Shown here: piece after piece, positions 18,267 to 25,964 of the stretch | How positions within the stretch are numbered: position 1 is the first letter of the stretch | Layout: each line of letters starts with the position of its first letter | From: Synergistaceae bacterium | GTDB taxonomy: Bacteria > Synergistota > Synergistia > Synergistales > Thermovirgaceae | Direction: 5' to 3' | Length of the DNA stretch: 29,335 nt | NCBI GenBank assembly: GCA_003446665.1 | Contig: DMCT01000007.1 | Coordinates: 1 to 29,335, forward strand | Notes under the pieces: model-generated | Told to the model about the DNA's origin: nothing | The model's database searches: none | What the model saw: the letters and a program-made list of their open reading frames with translations, nothing else | Translations under genes and position numbers: made by a program

Positions 18267-18279
18267 ATTTATCATTCAT

Positions 18280-18356
18280 GGGCCCATAGCTCAATTGGTC
18301 AGAGCCACCGGCTCATAACCGGAAGGTTCCTGGTTCGAGTCCAGGTGGGCCCACCA
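18280..18356 (+). tRNA. tRNA with CAT anticodon (Met, or Ile2 read after lysidine modification)
   Basis: A full 77-nt cloverleaf including encoded CCA. Acceptor stem GGGCCCA/TGGGCCC, D-stem GCTC/GAGC, anticodon loop CTCATAA with CAT at 18314-18316, T-stem CCTGG/CCAGG with loop TTCGAGT, and discriminator A. The first anticodon-stem pair is an A-A mismatch (18307 with 18323). It is not the initiator type, because the 1-72 pair is matched G-C and the anticodon stem lacks the GGG/CCC run. C4-G69 and C5-G68 resemble E. coli tRNA-Ile2 determinants for TilS, so isoleucine identity after lysidine modification is possible. Confidence 0.93.
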
Positions 18357-18366
18357 CTAAGAAATC

Positions 18367-18397
18367 AAAGCCACCCGCAAAGGTGGCTTTATTTTTT
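18367..18397 (+). terminator. Rho-independent terminator after the tRNA
   Basis: AAAGCCACC (18367-18375) and GGTGGCTTT (18382-18390) form a perfect 9-bp stem with loop CGCAAA, followed by ATTTTTTG. It lies 10 nt past the tRNA CCA end. Confidence 0.9.
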
Positions 18398-18420
18398 GAC
18401 AAGTTAACGCGGGAGGAAGA

Positions 18421-19212
18421 ATGATGGTTCTGGTTCAATCAATCCTTGATGCGATTGACGAGTTCGCACCGTGGCGGACGGCAACAGAGTGGGACAATTC
18501 GGGTCTTGTTATAGGATCTCCTCATGACAGCGTTGAGAAGGTCGGTATCGTTCTCGATGTTTCAGGAGAGGCCTTAAAAGAGGCCTCCTCAAAGGGGTGT
18601 GATTGCATTGTATCTCACCATCCGCTTTTGTTTGAACCTGTCAGACGAATCCATACAGACAAAAGCCAGGGGAAAATGCTCGCGCAAATACTCCGTAGCG
18701 GTATAAACGTTATTGCAGCGCACACCAACTGGGATGTTTCGTGCCGCGGAGTTAACGTCATACTGGCCGAACTTTTAAAACTCGAGGAGATAAAGCCTCT
18801 TGGGAGTGATTTTTCGTGCGACTTCCAATTATGGGAAGGAGCATCGGGAAATATATCGACGCCACTGGAATTGAAAGAATTTGCAATCTTTGCGAAAAAA
18901 ACCTTGTCGCTCAGTTGGGTGCACACCCTTGGAAGGCACGAAAGGGTTGAAAAAATAGCTCTTTGCGGTGGATCCGGAGGCGGTCAGTGGAAGGAAGCAT
19001 TGAAGCAAGGTGCTGATGTGTTTCTCACGTCGGATATGAAATATCATGAAATACAGGATGCCGTAGATTGTGGCCTTTCAATACTCATAGCCGATCATGG
19101 GGAAATAGAGCGCCTTTCCTTGCCTTTTCTGCAAAAAGAAATAGAAATACGAACCGGTCTTGAAGTTTGCGTGCTTAAAGCACATTTTGATTCGGGGATG
19201 ATGTTGGTCTAA
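18421..19212 (+). CDS. Nif3-like dinuclear metal center protein (GTP cyclohydrolase I type 2 family)
   Basis: Member of the Nif3/YbgI/YqfO family: widespread, dimetal-binding, with no agreed cellular function. The 263-residue form lacks the extra middle domain of YqfO. Metal-ligand motifs are visible: H66-H67 in VSHHPLLF, H101 and D105 in AAHTNWD, and the C-terminal ADHGEIE region equivalent to the GHxxSE element, here with Asp-His in place of the usual Gly-His. WDNSGLVIG near residues 24-32 is the family N-terminal signature. Two consecutive ATG codons (18421, 18424) follow GGGAGGAAG. It stands after the tRNA terminator and 208 nt before trpS. Confidence 0.88.
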   Translation: MMVLVQSILDAIDEFAPWRTATEWDNSGLVIGSPHDSVEKVGIVLDVSGEALKEASSKGCDCIVSHHPLLFEPVRRIHTDKSQGKMLAQILRSGINVIAAHTNWDVSCRGVNVILAELLKLEEIKPLGSDFSCDFQLWEGASGNISTPLELKEFAIFAKKTLSLSWVHTLGRHERVEKIALCGGSGGGQWKEALKQGADVFLTSDMKYHEIQDAVDCGLSILIADHGEIERLSLPFLQKEIEIRTGLEVCVLKAHFDSGMMLV

Positions 19213-19290
19213 CGCGCGTCAATTCGCAGGACCAAGATATATTCGAAACTTGAAGGAAATGGTCCGCGGATTGATAAAAACCACGGTGTT

Positions 19291-19340
19291 ACACAAAATG
19301 ATGTCTTTTGAATTGGAAAATCAAAAGCAATATTTTGTGT
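19291..19340 (+). promoter_or_regulatory. Stem-loop and candidate promoter upstream of trpS
   Basis: Nested inverted repeats: ACACAAAAT (19291-19299) with ATTTTGTGT (19332-19340), and inside them CTTTTGA (19305-19311) with TCAAAAG (19321-19327). A promoter, TTGAAT (19308-19313), 17 nt, TATTTT (19331-19336), lies within the structure, so the dyad more likely acts as DNA, such as an operator, than as leader RNA. No T-box sequence was seen in the 208-nt gap. Confidence 0.4.
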
Positions 19341-19420
19341 CAAAATAATAAAAAGAACAGTGCTTCCGAGGAGCCCATGTTACAGCGGAAAACGACCAAA
19401 AAGAATGAGGTGAAAACGTA

Positions 19421-20413
19421 ATGACAAAAAGGGTTTTCAGCGGGATGCGTCCGACCGGAAAGTTGCACCTCGGTCATTTGGCCGGAGCTCTTTCCAACTG
19501 GGTTAAACTGCAGAACGAGTACGAAAGCTTTTACAGCATAGTAGACTGGCATGCATTGATGTCTGATTATGCCGACAGTAGCGGTATTCGGCAAAACTGC
19601 AGGGAAGTTCTTCTTGATTGGCTCGGTGCCGGGTTGGACCCCGAGAAGGCTACTATCTTCGTTCAGTCTCATGTCCCGCAGCATGTGGAGCTTCATGTTG
19701 CCCTTTCGATGGTTACGCCTTTAGGTTGGCTGGAAAGGTGTCCCACTTACAAGGAACAAATCATCAACATGCGCAACAAGGACCTCAGCACGTACGCCTT
19801 TTTGGGGTATCCAGTGCTGATGGCCGCTGATATTCTGGTTTACAAAGCCGAATATGTCCCGGTAGGTGAAGATCAGTCCGCTCATCTCGAACTGACCCGT
19901 GAAATAGTGCGGCGTTTTAATAATTTCTTCGGAGAGATTTTCCCTGAGCCACAGACACTGCTTACGGCAACACCCAAAGTCCCGGGAACGGACGGCAGGA
20001 AGATGAGTAAATCCTATGGAAATGCCATAAACATAGCCGATACACCGGAAGAAATATGGGAGAAGATCAGAACCATGATGACGGATCCGGCCCGAGAGAG
20101 AAGGACTGACCCAGGTGATCCGGGAAAATGTCCGGTCTGGGATCTTCACAAGGTTTTTAACGATAACATCGAAGAGAAAGAAGAGATCGCCGAAGGGTGC
20201 AGGACTGCAGGCATAGGGTGTATCGACTGCAAAAAGAAGCTCTTTAACCACTTGATGCAAAAGCTTGAACCGGTGCAAAAGAAACGCTCATATTATTCCG
20301 AACACAAAGACGAGCTGGATGACGTCTTGAGGGAAGGGGCGAGGCATGCGAGAGAAGTTGCTTCGGCGACAATGGAAGAAGTATTGAAAGCAATCGGATT
20401 TGTACACAGGTAA
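19421..20413 (+). CDS. trpS: Tryptophanyl-tRNA synthetase with predicted [4Fe-4S] cluster
   Basis: Class Ic synthetase that charges tRNA-Trp. The 330-residue protein has the HIGH-type motif TGKLHLGHL (12-20) and KMSKS (194-198). C-terminal to the catalytic domain are Cys237, Cys260, Cys267 and Cys270, giving exactly C-x22-C-x6-C-x2-C. This is the spacing described for the cluster-binding motif of Thermotoga maritima TrpRS, where the [4Fe-4S] cluster lies near the anticodon-binding region. Most bacterial TrpRS proteins lack it. The ATG at 19421 follows GAGGTG. It is followed 36 nt later by scpA. Cluster binding is predicted from spacing only. Confidence 0.95.
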   Translation: MTKRVFSGMRPTGKLHLGHLAGALSNWVKLQNEYESFYSIVDWHALMSDYADSSGIRQNCREVLLDWLGAGLDPEKATIFVQSHVPQHVELHVALSMVTPLGWLERCPTYKEQIINMRNKDLSTYAFLGYPVLMAADILVYKAEYVPVGEDQSAHLELTREIVRRFNNFFGEIFPEPQTLLTATPKVPGTDGRKMSKSYGNAINIADTPEEIWEKIRTMMTDPARERRTDPGDPGKCPVWDLHKVFNDNIEEKEEIAEGCRTAGIGCIDCKKKLFNHLMQKLEPVQKKRSYYSEHKDELDDVLREGARHAREVASATMEEVLKAIGFVHR

Positions 20414-20449
20414 AATCAACCGGGCTCGACTGAGGGAGGCACGATTACA

Positions 20450-21229
20450 TTGGCTGGCGGCTCGTTCGAAATTCGTGTTGAAGGTTTTTCAGGTCCGCTG
20501 GACGTGTTGTGCCATCTTTTGGAAAGCCGTGAGATAGAAGCTTCTTCCATACGGGTCAGCGATATCATAGAAACCTATTTCAGATTTCTGACACAGACCG
20601 AAAGGCTGTCAATTTATGAGGCGGCTGAATTTTTGAGCCTTTGTTCCCGTATCCTTCTTGGGAAAATCAAGGCATTACTCCCAGGAGAAAACCTTGAAAC
20701 CGACGGGAATGAACCTGATAACGAGGCCGATGAAGAAACGTTATTGGATGTCTTGCAACGTTACAGACCCTATCGCGCCGGAGCCGAACTGCTCAAGACG
20801 CTGCAGGAAAGGCGCGAAAGGCACTTTATAAGGGTAGTCGAGGAAAACGAAACCGCCGCTTACGAACTCAAGGACCTGTACTCTTTTTGCAGGCAATGGT
20901 GGTCTTTGTATGCTTCGTATGTAGGTAGCAATGAAAAAAGCAAAATAGTCTCCGGAGAGCGTCAGGAAGGTTTTCTAGACCCCGTTCCGGAAGAAAAGCA
21001 GGTTGAAGAAAAAATTAGGGAGCTGCAGCAAAGATTTTACGAAGAAGGCGAAATTCCCCTTGAAAAGCTTGTTCCGAAAAGATCGGATAGGAGTTTACTG
21101 GTTGTCACAATTTTGGCCCTGCTTGAAATGTGTCGGCTTGGCTATGTAAGTCTCAGCCAGAAAGAAGGTTTTGGAACTCTTTGGATCAGGAGTCTTAAAC
21201 ATGCTGTCATTGACGGCCCGATGTATTGA
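20450..21229 (+). CDS. scpA: Segregation and condensation protein A
   Basis: Kleisin subunit of the Smc-ScpAB condensin that organises chromosomes. The 259-residue product opens with the ScpA signature FEIRVEGFSGPLDVLCHLLESREIEASSIRVSDI, then a variable acidic middle (about 85-100 and 165-190) and the C-terminal winged helix that binds the Smc head (LVVTILALLEMCRLGYVSL). The start is TTG 20450, 10 nt after GGAGG (20435-20439); no ATG or GTG is available near the conserved N-terminus. The 3' end overlaps scpB by 29 nt. Confidence 0.95.
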   Translation: MAGGSFEIRVEGFSGPLDVLCHLLESREIEASSIRVSDIIETYFRFLTQTERLSIYEAAEFLSLCSRILLGKIKALLPGENLETDGNEPDNEADEETLLDVLQRYRPYRAGAELLKTLQERRERHFIRVVEENETAAYELKDLYSFCRQWWSLYASYVGSNEKSKIVSGERQEGFLDPVPEEKQVEEKIRELQQRFYEEGEIPLEKLVPKRSDRSLLVVTILALLEMCRLGYVSLSQKEGFGTLWIRSLKHAVIDGPMY

Positions 21230-21767
21230 AGCTTTGCTTTTTGTGGCCAGTGATCCGGTAACTGAAGAAGAGCTTTCATCAGTGCTTTGCGTAACCGTGG
21301 ATGATGTCAAAGAAGCGCTGGAAGAACTTGCCGAACATTACAATGATCATCATTCACTTACAATTATACGTGTTTGCTCTGGTTGGAGAATGGCTACAGA
21401 AGACAGAATGGCAGGAATTATATCTTCTTTCAGGGAAACTTCGCAAAAACAAAGGATGCGTCTCAGCAAGGCATCCCTTGAGACCCTGGCCGTAGTAGCT
21501 TTTGACCAACCCGTAACCAGGGCGGAGATAGAAGAGATTCGTGGAGTCCGCTGCGATCGTGTCATTGAGACGCTTCTTTCGCACGGGCTCATAAAAGTCG
21601 CCGGGAGAAAGCCCGGAACCGGGACTCCCTTGCTCTATCGCACCACCGATAAATTTCTCGAAAAATTCGGCCTCAATTCCATATCGGATTTGCCCACTCT
21701 CGAGGAAATAAAAGAAATGTCCTCGGAAATAGAAGAAAGAGACGTTGATGAAGAAAGCCAGACATGA
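21201..21767 (+). CDS. scpB: Segregation and condensation protein B
   Basis: Winged-helix partner of ScpA in the bacterial condensin. ATG 21201 lies inside scpA, 8 nt after AGGAG (21188-21192), giving 188 residues, normal for ScpB. The pattern ARCIEALLFVASDPVTEEEL at the N-terminus and LSKASLETLAVVAFDQPVTRAEIEEIRGV in the second winged helix are typical, as is GRKPGTGTPLLYRTTDKFLEKFGL. The tail is acidic. The last 20 nt overlap rluB. Confidence 0.95.
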   Translation: MLSLTARCIEALLFVASDPVTEEELSSVLCVTVDDVKEALEELAEHYNDHHSLTIIRVCSGWRMATEDRMAGIISSFRETSQKQRMRLSKASLETLAVVAFDQPVTRAEIEEIRGVRCDRVIETLLSHGLIKVAGRKPGTGTPLLYRTTDKFLEKFGLNSISDLPTLEEIKEMSSEIEERDVDEESQT

Positions 21768-22503
21768 AAATCCGGGGAATGGAGGATTTCGCCTCAATCG
21801 CTATCTGGCCTCCTGTGGTCTCGGTTCGAGGAGAAACGTGGAGATACTGGTTACAAGAGGTCGGGTAACGATAAACGGAGTCACCATTACGACGCCTGCC
21901 GCAAGAGTGTCGGAAGGCGATTTGGTCGAAGTCGACGGCATGTCCGTCGAGCCCCGGGAAAAGCTGTATGTTCTTTTCAACAAACCGCCCGGCTATGTCT
22001 GTTCCGTAAGGGACACACATAACCGTACGATTTTCGACATTTTGCCGGCTAAATATGCGAAGGAAGGGACCTTTCCAGTCGGAAGACTTGACAAGATGTC
22101 CGAGGGACTGTTGATCTTGACAAATGATGGTCAGCTTGCCCTCGGCCTGACCCACCCTCGCGAAGGAAAAGAAAAAACCTATGATGTTCTGGTTAGCACC
22201 CCCGTTGGGGAGCATCAACTTGCGTTGTTGAAAAAAGGGACATTTTTTCAGGGAAAACGACTGCGGCCTGCACGAGTCCTTATGCTTGAACGTAAACCGC
22301 GAAGCCGATGGATACGATTTGTTTTAAAAGAAGGGGTCAAAAGGGAGATACGTCACATAACCAATGCAGCGGGACTGCAAGTCGAGAGATTAGTACGCGT
22401 TGCCATCGGCAAATGTTGGCTTGAAACCCTAAAGCCTGGAGAATGGGTTGAAACATCAAAAGACGAGCTGATTTCGAAGATCAATCAGGGCGGAACCATC
22501 TAG
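21748..22503 (+). CDS. rluB: 23S rRNA pseudouridine synthase, RluB/RsuA family
   Basis: Isomerises a specific uridine in ribosomal RNA. The 251-residue protein has an N-terminal S4 RNA-binding domain (about 14-72, FRLNRYLASCGLGSRRNVE) and the catalytic domain with Asp115 in GRLDKMSEGLLILTNDG. Other conserved elements are VLFNKPPGYVCSVRD and the RxIR-type KREIRHITNAAGLQVERLVRVAIG. ATG 21748 is preferred to the preceding TTG. In this scpAB-rluB-cmk setting the B. subtilis-like RluB identity is likely, but RsuA or RluE type target choice cannot be excluded. Confidence 0.92.
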   Translation: MKKARHENPGNGGFRLNRYLASCGLGSRRNVEILVTRGRVTINGVTITTPAARVSEGDLVEVDGMSVEPREKLYVLFNKPPGYVCSVRDTHNRTIFDILPAKYAKEGTFPVGRLDKMSEGLLILTNDGQLALGLTHPREGKEKTYDVLVSTPVGEHQLALLKKGTFFQGKRLRPARVLMLERKPRSRWIRFVLKEGVKREIRHITNAAGLQVERLVRVAIGKCWLETLKPGEWVETSKDELISKINQGGTI

Positions 22504-22514
22504 GAAGGTTGAAA

Positions 22515-23210
22515 ATGACAGGAGATAAAAAAAGGTTTGTGACCATCACGATAGATGGACCGGCAGGAGCCGGCAAGAGTACCGTAGCCCGGCGTGTCGC
22601 AGAAAAACTTGGCTTCGAGTATCTAGATACCGGAGCTTTATACCGGGCCGTTACATTGTATCTTTTAGAAAAGGGGATCTCACCGGAAGACTCAGAAAAA
22701 ATGAAAGAAGCCCTTGATGATTTGTATGTAAGAATGGATTCAGGCAGAGTTTTTGTAAACGAAGAGGAAGTGACCGCAAAAATCAGAAGCGTTGTGGTGG
22801 AACGAAGTGTTTCAGACTACGCTAAATTGCCGCTGGTGAGAGAAAAACTTCTTAAAATACAGGAGATGGAAGCCGAAAAAAACGATATTGTAGCCGATGG
22901 CCGTGACATGGGAACTACGGTTTTCCCAAGAGCTTCCCTGAAAATCTACCTCGTAGCCACGCCGACGGCACGAGCCTTGCGCCGATGGAAGGACCTTACC
23001 GGAGCAGGAGTGGAAATTACCGTTGAAGAAGTAAAGGAGCAAGTAAGAAAACGGGATACGCTTGACACAAATCGGGAGCAATCCCCCTTGAGGGTGCCTT
23101 CTGATGCCAAAATAATAGACACATCGGAAATGGAGATAGCCGAGGTGGTCGCAAAGATAATGGAAATAGCCGAAAAAATCAGGCGGCAAGAAGGAGAAAA
23201 AAGCCAGTGA
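22515..23210 (+). CDS. cmk: Cytidylate kinase
   Basis: Phosphorylates CMP and dCMP with ATP. The 231-residue protein carries the P-loop GPAGAGKS (15-22) and the CMP-binding pattern YLDTGALYRAVTLYL near residue 37-51. DGRDMGTTVFPRASLKIYLVA is the family's GRDIGTVVFP element with a Met for Ile and an extra Thr for Val. The C-terminal RDTLDTNREQSPLRVPSDAKIIDTS matches bacterial Cmk. ATG 22515 follows GGAAGG; an in-frame TTG at 22509 is less likely. The stop TGA overlaps the GTG start of plsC (GTGA). Confidence 0.95.
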   Translation: MTGDKKRFVTITIDGPAGAGKSTVARRVAEKLGFEYLDTGALYRAVTLYLLEKGISPEDSEKMKEALDDLYVRMDSGRVFVNEEEVTAKIRSVVVERSVSDYAKLPLVREKLLKIQEMEAEKNDIVADGRDMGTTVFPRASLKIYLVATPTARALRRWKDLTGAGVEITVEEVKEQVRKRDTLDTNREQSPLRVPSDAKIIDTSEMEIAEVVAKIMEIAEKIRRQEGEKSQ

Positions 23211-23854
23211 AACGGTTTCAGGAGAAGCTGTTTTATGCAATCGCCTGGATCATTTGTCGAGCCCTGTTTACCGTTTATAACAGGATGACCGTCAAGGGAT
23301 TGAGACAGGCCTTAAAACAGGAAGGTCCGGTTATCATAGCGTCAAATCATTGCAGCAACCTGGATCCTGTCGTAGTCGGCTGTGCCTTCCCGAGAAGGCT
23401 GCGTTACCTCGCTAAATCCAGCCTGTTCAAGGTCCCGGTTCTTGGTTTGATCATCCGCTGGCTTGGTGCTATTCCAGCCCGAAGAGAAGAAACGGCGGGT
23501 GCCGCAGCTGCGCTCAAAACCTTAATTCGATTGATAGATTCCGGTGAAAGTGTTTTGGTCTTCCCGGAAGGTCAACGTTCACCGACAGGGGAACTTCAAC
23601 CCCTGGAGGAAGGAGTAGGAATGCTGGCTGCCAAGACGCGACGTCCCGTGATTCCGGTCTTTATCCGGGGCAGTTACGAAGCTCTGCCGCGACACAGGCT
23701 TTTATACAAGCCAGCAAAGATAACCGTCTTTTTTGGGAAAGCGATAAATACAGAGGCGCTGGCGGGTGAGTTTTCCTCAAAAGAAATCCGCAAGATAGTC
23801 ACAGAGCGCCTCGAAGAAGAGTTAAATAGTCTGTCGGAAAAAGCCAAATTGTAG
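23207..23854 (+). CDS. plsC: 1-acyl-sn-glycerol-3-phosphate acyltransferase
   Basis: Membrane-associated enzyme adding the second acyl chain to lysophosphatidic acid in phospholipid synthesis. The 215-residue protein has an N-terminal hydrophobic segment (about 9-25), the HX4D catalytic motif NHCSNLD (His48, Asp53), and the glycerol-phosphate-binding FPEGQRSPTG (119-128), where Gln replaces the more usual Thr in EGTRS. GTG 23207 overlaps the cmk stop. The cmk-plsC pairing is common in Firmicutes and relatives. Acyl donor type is not evident. Confidence 0.9.
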   Translation: MKRFQEKLFYAIAWIICRALFTVYNRMTVKGLRQALKQEGPVIIASNHCSNLDPVVVGCAFPRRLRYLAKSSLFKVPVLGLIIRWLGAIPARREETAGAAAALKTLIRLIDSGESVLVFPEGQRSPTGELQPLEEGVGMLAAKTRRPVIPVFIRGSYEALPRHRLLYKPAKITVFFGKAINTEALAGEFSSKEIRKIVTERLEEELNSLSEKAKL

Positions 23855-23872
23855 TAAACATGACAAATATAG

Positions 23873-23902
23873 TTAACGCATTCAAGAAGCGAAGTGTAGA
23901 AT
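23873..23902 (+). promoter_or_regulatory. Candidate promoter upstream of yicC
   Basis: TTAACG (23873-23878), 18 nt, TAGAAT (23897-23902), in the 95-nt gap between plsC and yicC. The -10 matches five of six and the -35 four of six. A 6-bp inverted repeat CAAGAA/TTCTTG (23883-23888, 23903-23908) surrounds the -10. Confidence 0.35.
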
Positions 23903-23949
23903 TTCTTGATTCCCGGATTTTGGAACCAAAGAACGAGGGGCTGATGTGA

Positions 23950-24837
23950 ATGTTGAAAAGCATGACTGGATCCGGCAGGGCTCAAGGCAATTTCGATTGG
24001 GGTTCGGTGACACTGGATATTTCTAGTGTAAACCACAAATATCAGGACATTTCCCTTCGTTTGCCTAAAGAATTGGCAAGAGCGGAAAACGCTTTGCAGA
24101 ATCGTTTGAGATCGGCTTTTCGAAGGGGGAAAGTGATTTTCAGGTGTGAAGTCTGCTGGTCTTCATTGTACAAAACCTGTTCGATCAACAGAGAAATACT
24201 GAAGGAATATGTGGGAAACATAAGGGAAACCCTGCGTGAGCTTGGTCTGGAAGATGAACTCCATATCGAACATCTTCTGGACCTTCCGGGAGTGATAGAG
24301 CCAGCCCTTGTGGTCGATTCTGCTTCTGAAGAGAAAATGGAAGAGGATATAAAAACTTTAATGGAATCTCTTCTGGAAGACTGGCTCTTTATGAGAGAAG
24401 CAGAGGGCAGGCACTTGACTTTGGAAATCGAGAAACATCTTCTTGAGTTCGAAAAATATCTTGAATCAATCAAAAACAGATGGCCGATCGCAAGGTCTGA
24501 AGCGATAGAGAATTTCAAGGAAAGAATAGAGATATTGCTTGATGGACAGCAGGTATCTTTAGACGAATCGAGAATAGCCCAGGAAGTGGCTATTTTAAGC
24601 GACAAGTGGGATATAACGGAAGAAATCGCCAGGCTTCTGAGCCACGTGGCAAAATTCAGGGAAATCATGGATAATGTTGAGGTTTCGGGCAAAAAACTCG
24701 ATTTTCTGCTTCAGGAAATGAATCGTGAAGTCAACACAATTGCTTCGAAAGTCAATGATTCCGTTATCCGCTGGGAAGCTGTGGAAGCGAAGTCTGAACT
24801 TGAAAGCATGAGAGAGCAGATCCAGAACGTGGAGTGA
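23950..24837 (+). CDS. yicC: YicC/YloC family endoribonuclease
   Basis: Conserved bacterial protein of 295 residues, recently characterised in E. coli and B. subtilis as an endoribonuclease affecting small-RNA or mRNA stability. It opens with the diagnostic [12 protein letters not shown] and [16 protein letters not shown], and ends with the DUF1732 block ([26 protein letters not shown]) in the last 50 residues. The middle is helical and charged. ATG 23950 follows GAGGGG. It starts the run yicC-remA-gmk-rpoZ, the order also found in many Firmicutes and Proteobacteria relatives. Confidence 0.93.
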   Translation: MLKSMTGSGRAQGNFDWGSVTLDISSVNHKYQDISLRLPKELARAENALQNRLRSAFRRGKVIFRCEVCWSSLYKTCSINREILKEYVGNIRETLRELGLEDELHIEHLLDLPGVIEPALVVDSASEEKMEEDIKTLMESLLEDWLFMREAEGRHLTLEIEKHLLEFEKYLESIKNRWPIARSEAIENFKERIEILLDGQQVSLDESRIAQEVAILSDKWDITEEIARLLSHVAKFREIMDNVEVSGKKLDFLLQEMNREVNTIASKVNDSVIRWEAVEAKSELESMREQIQNVE

Positions 24838-24842
24838 TATGG

Positions 24843-25106
24843 ATGAAGAACAGACTGCTTCATATAGGTTTCGGCAACATGGTAGTAAGCGACCGTATAG
24901 TTTCCATTATCCACCCGAACTCAGCGCCTATCAAACGCCTGAAAGACGAAGCACGCTCCCAGGGAAGGCTGATTGACGCCACCGAAGGAAGAAAGACAAG
25001 AGCGATCATCATTACCGACAGTAACCACGTTATACTTTCGGCTATACAGCCGGAAACAGTGTCGCTCCGATTTGAAGGAGAAGAAGATGACCGGGAAGGT
25101 GAATAG
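24843..25106 (+). CDS. remA: RemA family DNA-binding protein (DUF370)
   Basis: Small regulator; B. subtilis RemA activates matrix and osmoprotection genes by binding repeated DNA sites as a ring-shaped oligomer. ATG 24843 gives 87 residues, the family size. [37 protein letters not shown] and [25 protein letters not shown] match the family closely, including the basic patch RKTRA. It begins 5 nt after yicC and overlaps gmk by 20 nt. The conserved yicC-remA-gmk context supports the call; the target genes here are unknown. Confidence 0.93.
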   Translation: MKNRLLHIGFGNMVVSDRIVSIIHPNSAPIKRLKDEARSQGRLIDATEGRKTRAIIITDSNHVILSAIQPETVSLRFEGEEDDREGE

Positions 25107-25704
25107 CGGCAAAGGGACGCTTTTTGTCATCTCGGGCCCGAGCGGCGTAGGAAAAGGGACCCTTAGAAAAGAGCTTTTCAGAAAGGTCCCGGGGCTTTCC
25201 TATTCTGTGTCTTGCACGACACGTAAACCCCGGCAGGGGGAACAGGACGGGATCGATTACTTTTTCATAGATGAAAAAACCTTTGAAAGACACCTTGAAG
25301 CGGGAGAATTTCTTGAATGGGCAGAGGTACACGGAAATCGCTACGGTACCTTGGAAAAAACCGTTAGAGATTCTTTGGGTCGAGGATGTGACGTTATTCT
25401 GGAGATAGATGTCCAGGGAGCGGCACAGGTAAAAAAACGCATGCCCGAAGCCGTACTCATCTTCATTGCGCCACCAGGTGAAGAAGAACTAAAAAGACGT
25501 CTTAGCGAAAGAGGTACCGAAAAAAAGCGGGAGTTGTTGAAACGTCTCGAAAATGCCAGGAAAGAACTTGAAGAATCCGACAAATACGACCACATAGTTG
25601 TGAACGACGACTTAAAACGTGCATCTGAAGAACTGGCTGAAATAATCGCTTTTTATCGGGATAAAAGAAAACGAAATACTTTTTCTCCAGGAGGTGATTC
25701 TTGA
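25087..25704 (+). CDS. gmk: Guanylate kinase
   Basis: Phosphorylates GMP to GDP. ATG 25087, 6 nt after GAAGGAG and inside the 3' end of remA, gives 205 residues, the normal size; the frame is open 38 codons further upstream but that stretch only shadows remA. The P-loop is [11 protein letters not shown] (16-26). The GMP-binding region [19 protein letters not shown] and [12 protein letters not shown] are intact, and [25 protein letters not shown] follows. The stop shares one base with the rpoZ start (TGATG). Confidence 0.96.
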   Translation: MTGKVNSGKGTLFVISGPSGVGKGTLRKELFRKVPGLSYSVSCTTRKPRQGEQDGIDYFFIDEKTFERHLEAGEFLEWAEVHGNRYGTLEKTVRDSLGRGCDVILEIDVQGAAQVKKRMPEAVLIFIAPPGEEELKRRLSERGTEKKRELLKRLENARKELEESDKYDHIVVNDDLKRASEELAEIIAFYRDKRKRNTFSPGGDS

Positions 25705-25964
25705 TGCAGCAATTTAGTGGAAGACCTTTTGAAGACCCAGGCACAAAGAGGAACAAGTTCCTCGAAGCCCAGATAATAGCGAAGCGGGCTAAACAGCTTA
25801 GTGAGAGAAAAGGAAAAAGATTTCTTGAAGAAGGGAAAATGAACCCTATAGAACAGGCGATGAAGGAACTTGCAGAAGGGAAACTTCGCTATATTCTCCC
25901 TTCGGAAAAGAAAGCTTCCCATTCCAGAGGAGCCGAAGATGACAAATCAAAGCTGGAAACGTAA
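25704..25964 (+). CDS. rpoZ: DNA-directed RNA polymerase subunit omega
   Basis: Small subunit that aids assembly of RNA polymerase and, in some bacteria, ppGpp sensing. ATG 25704, 7 nt after AGGAGGTGA (25688-25696), gives 86 residues. The core reads NKFLEAQIIAKRAKQLSERKG, the omega AKRARQL motif, followed by MNPIEQAMKELAEGKLRY, a typical omega helix. The family N-terminal MAR-type box 1 (for E. coli) is weak. It lies between gmk and coaBC, the standard place. The 3' end overlaps coaBC by 26 nt. Confidence 0.92.
   Translation: MQQFSGRPFEDPGTKRNKFLEAQIIAKRAKQLSERKGKRFLEEGKMNPIEQAMKELAEGKLRYILPSEKKASHSRGAEDDKSKLET

Noticed and set aside
19213..19420. T-box leader upstream of trpS
   Set aside because: The conserved T-box sequence and antiterminator are not present; only the AT-rich dyad was found.
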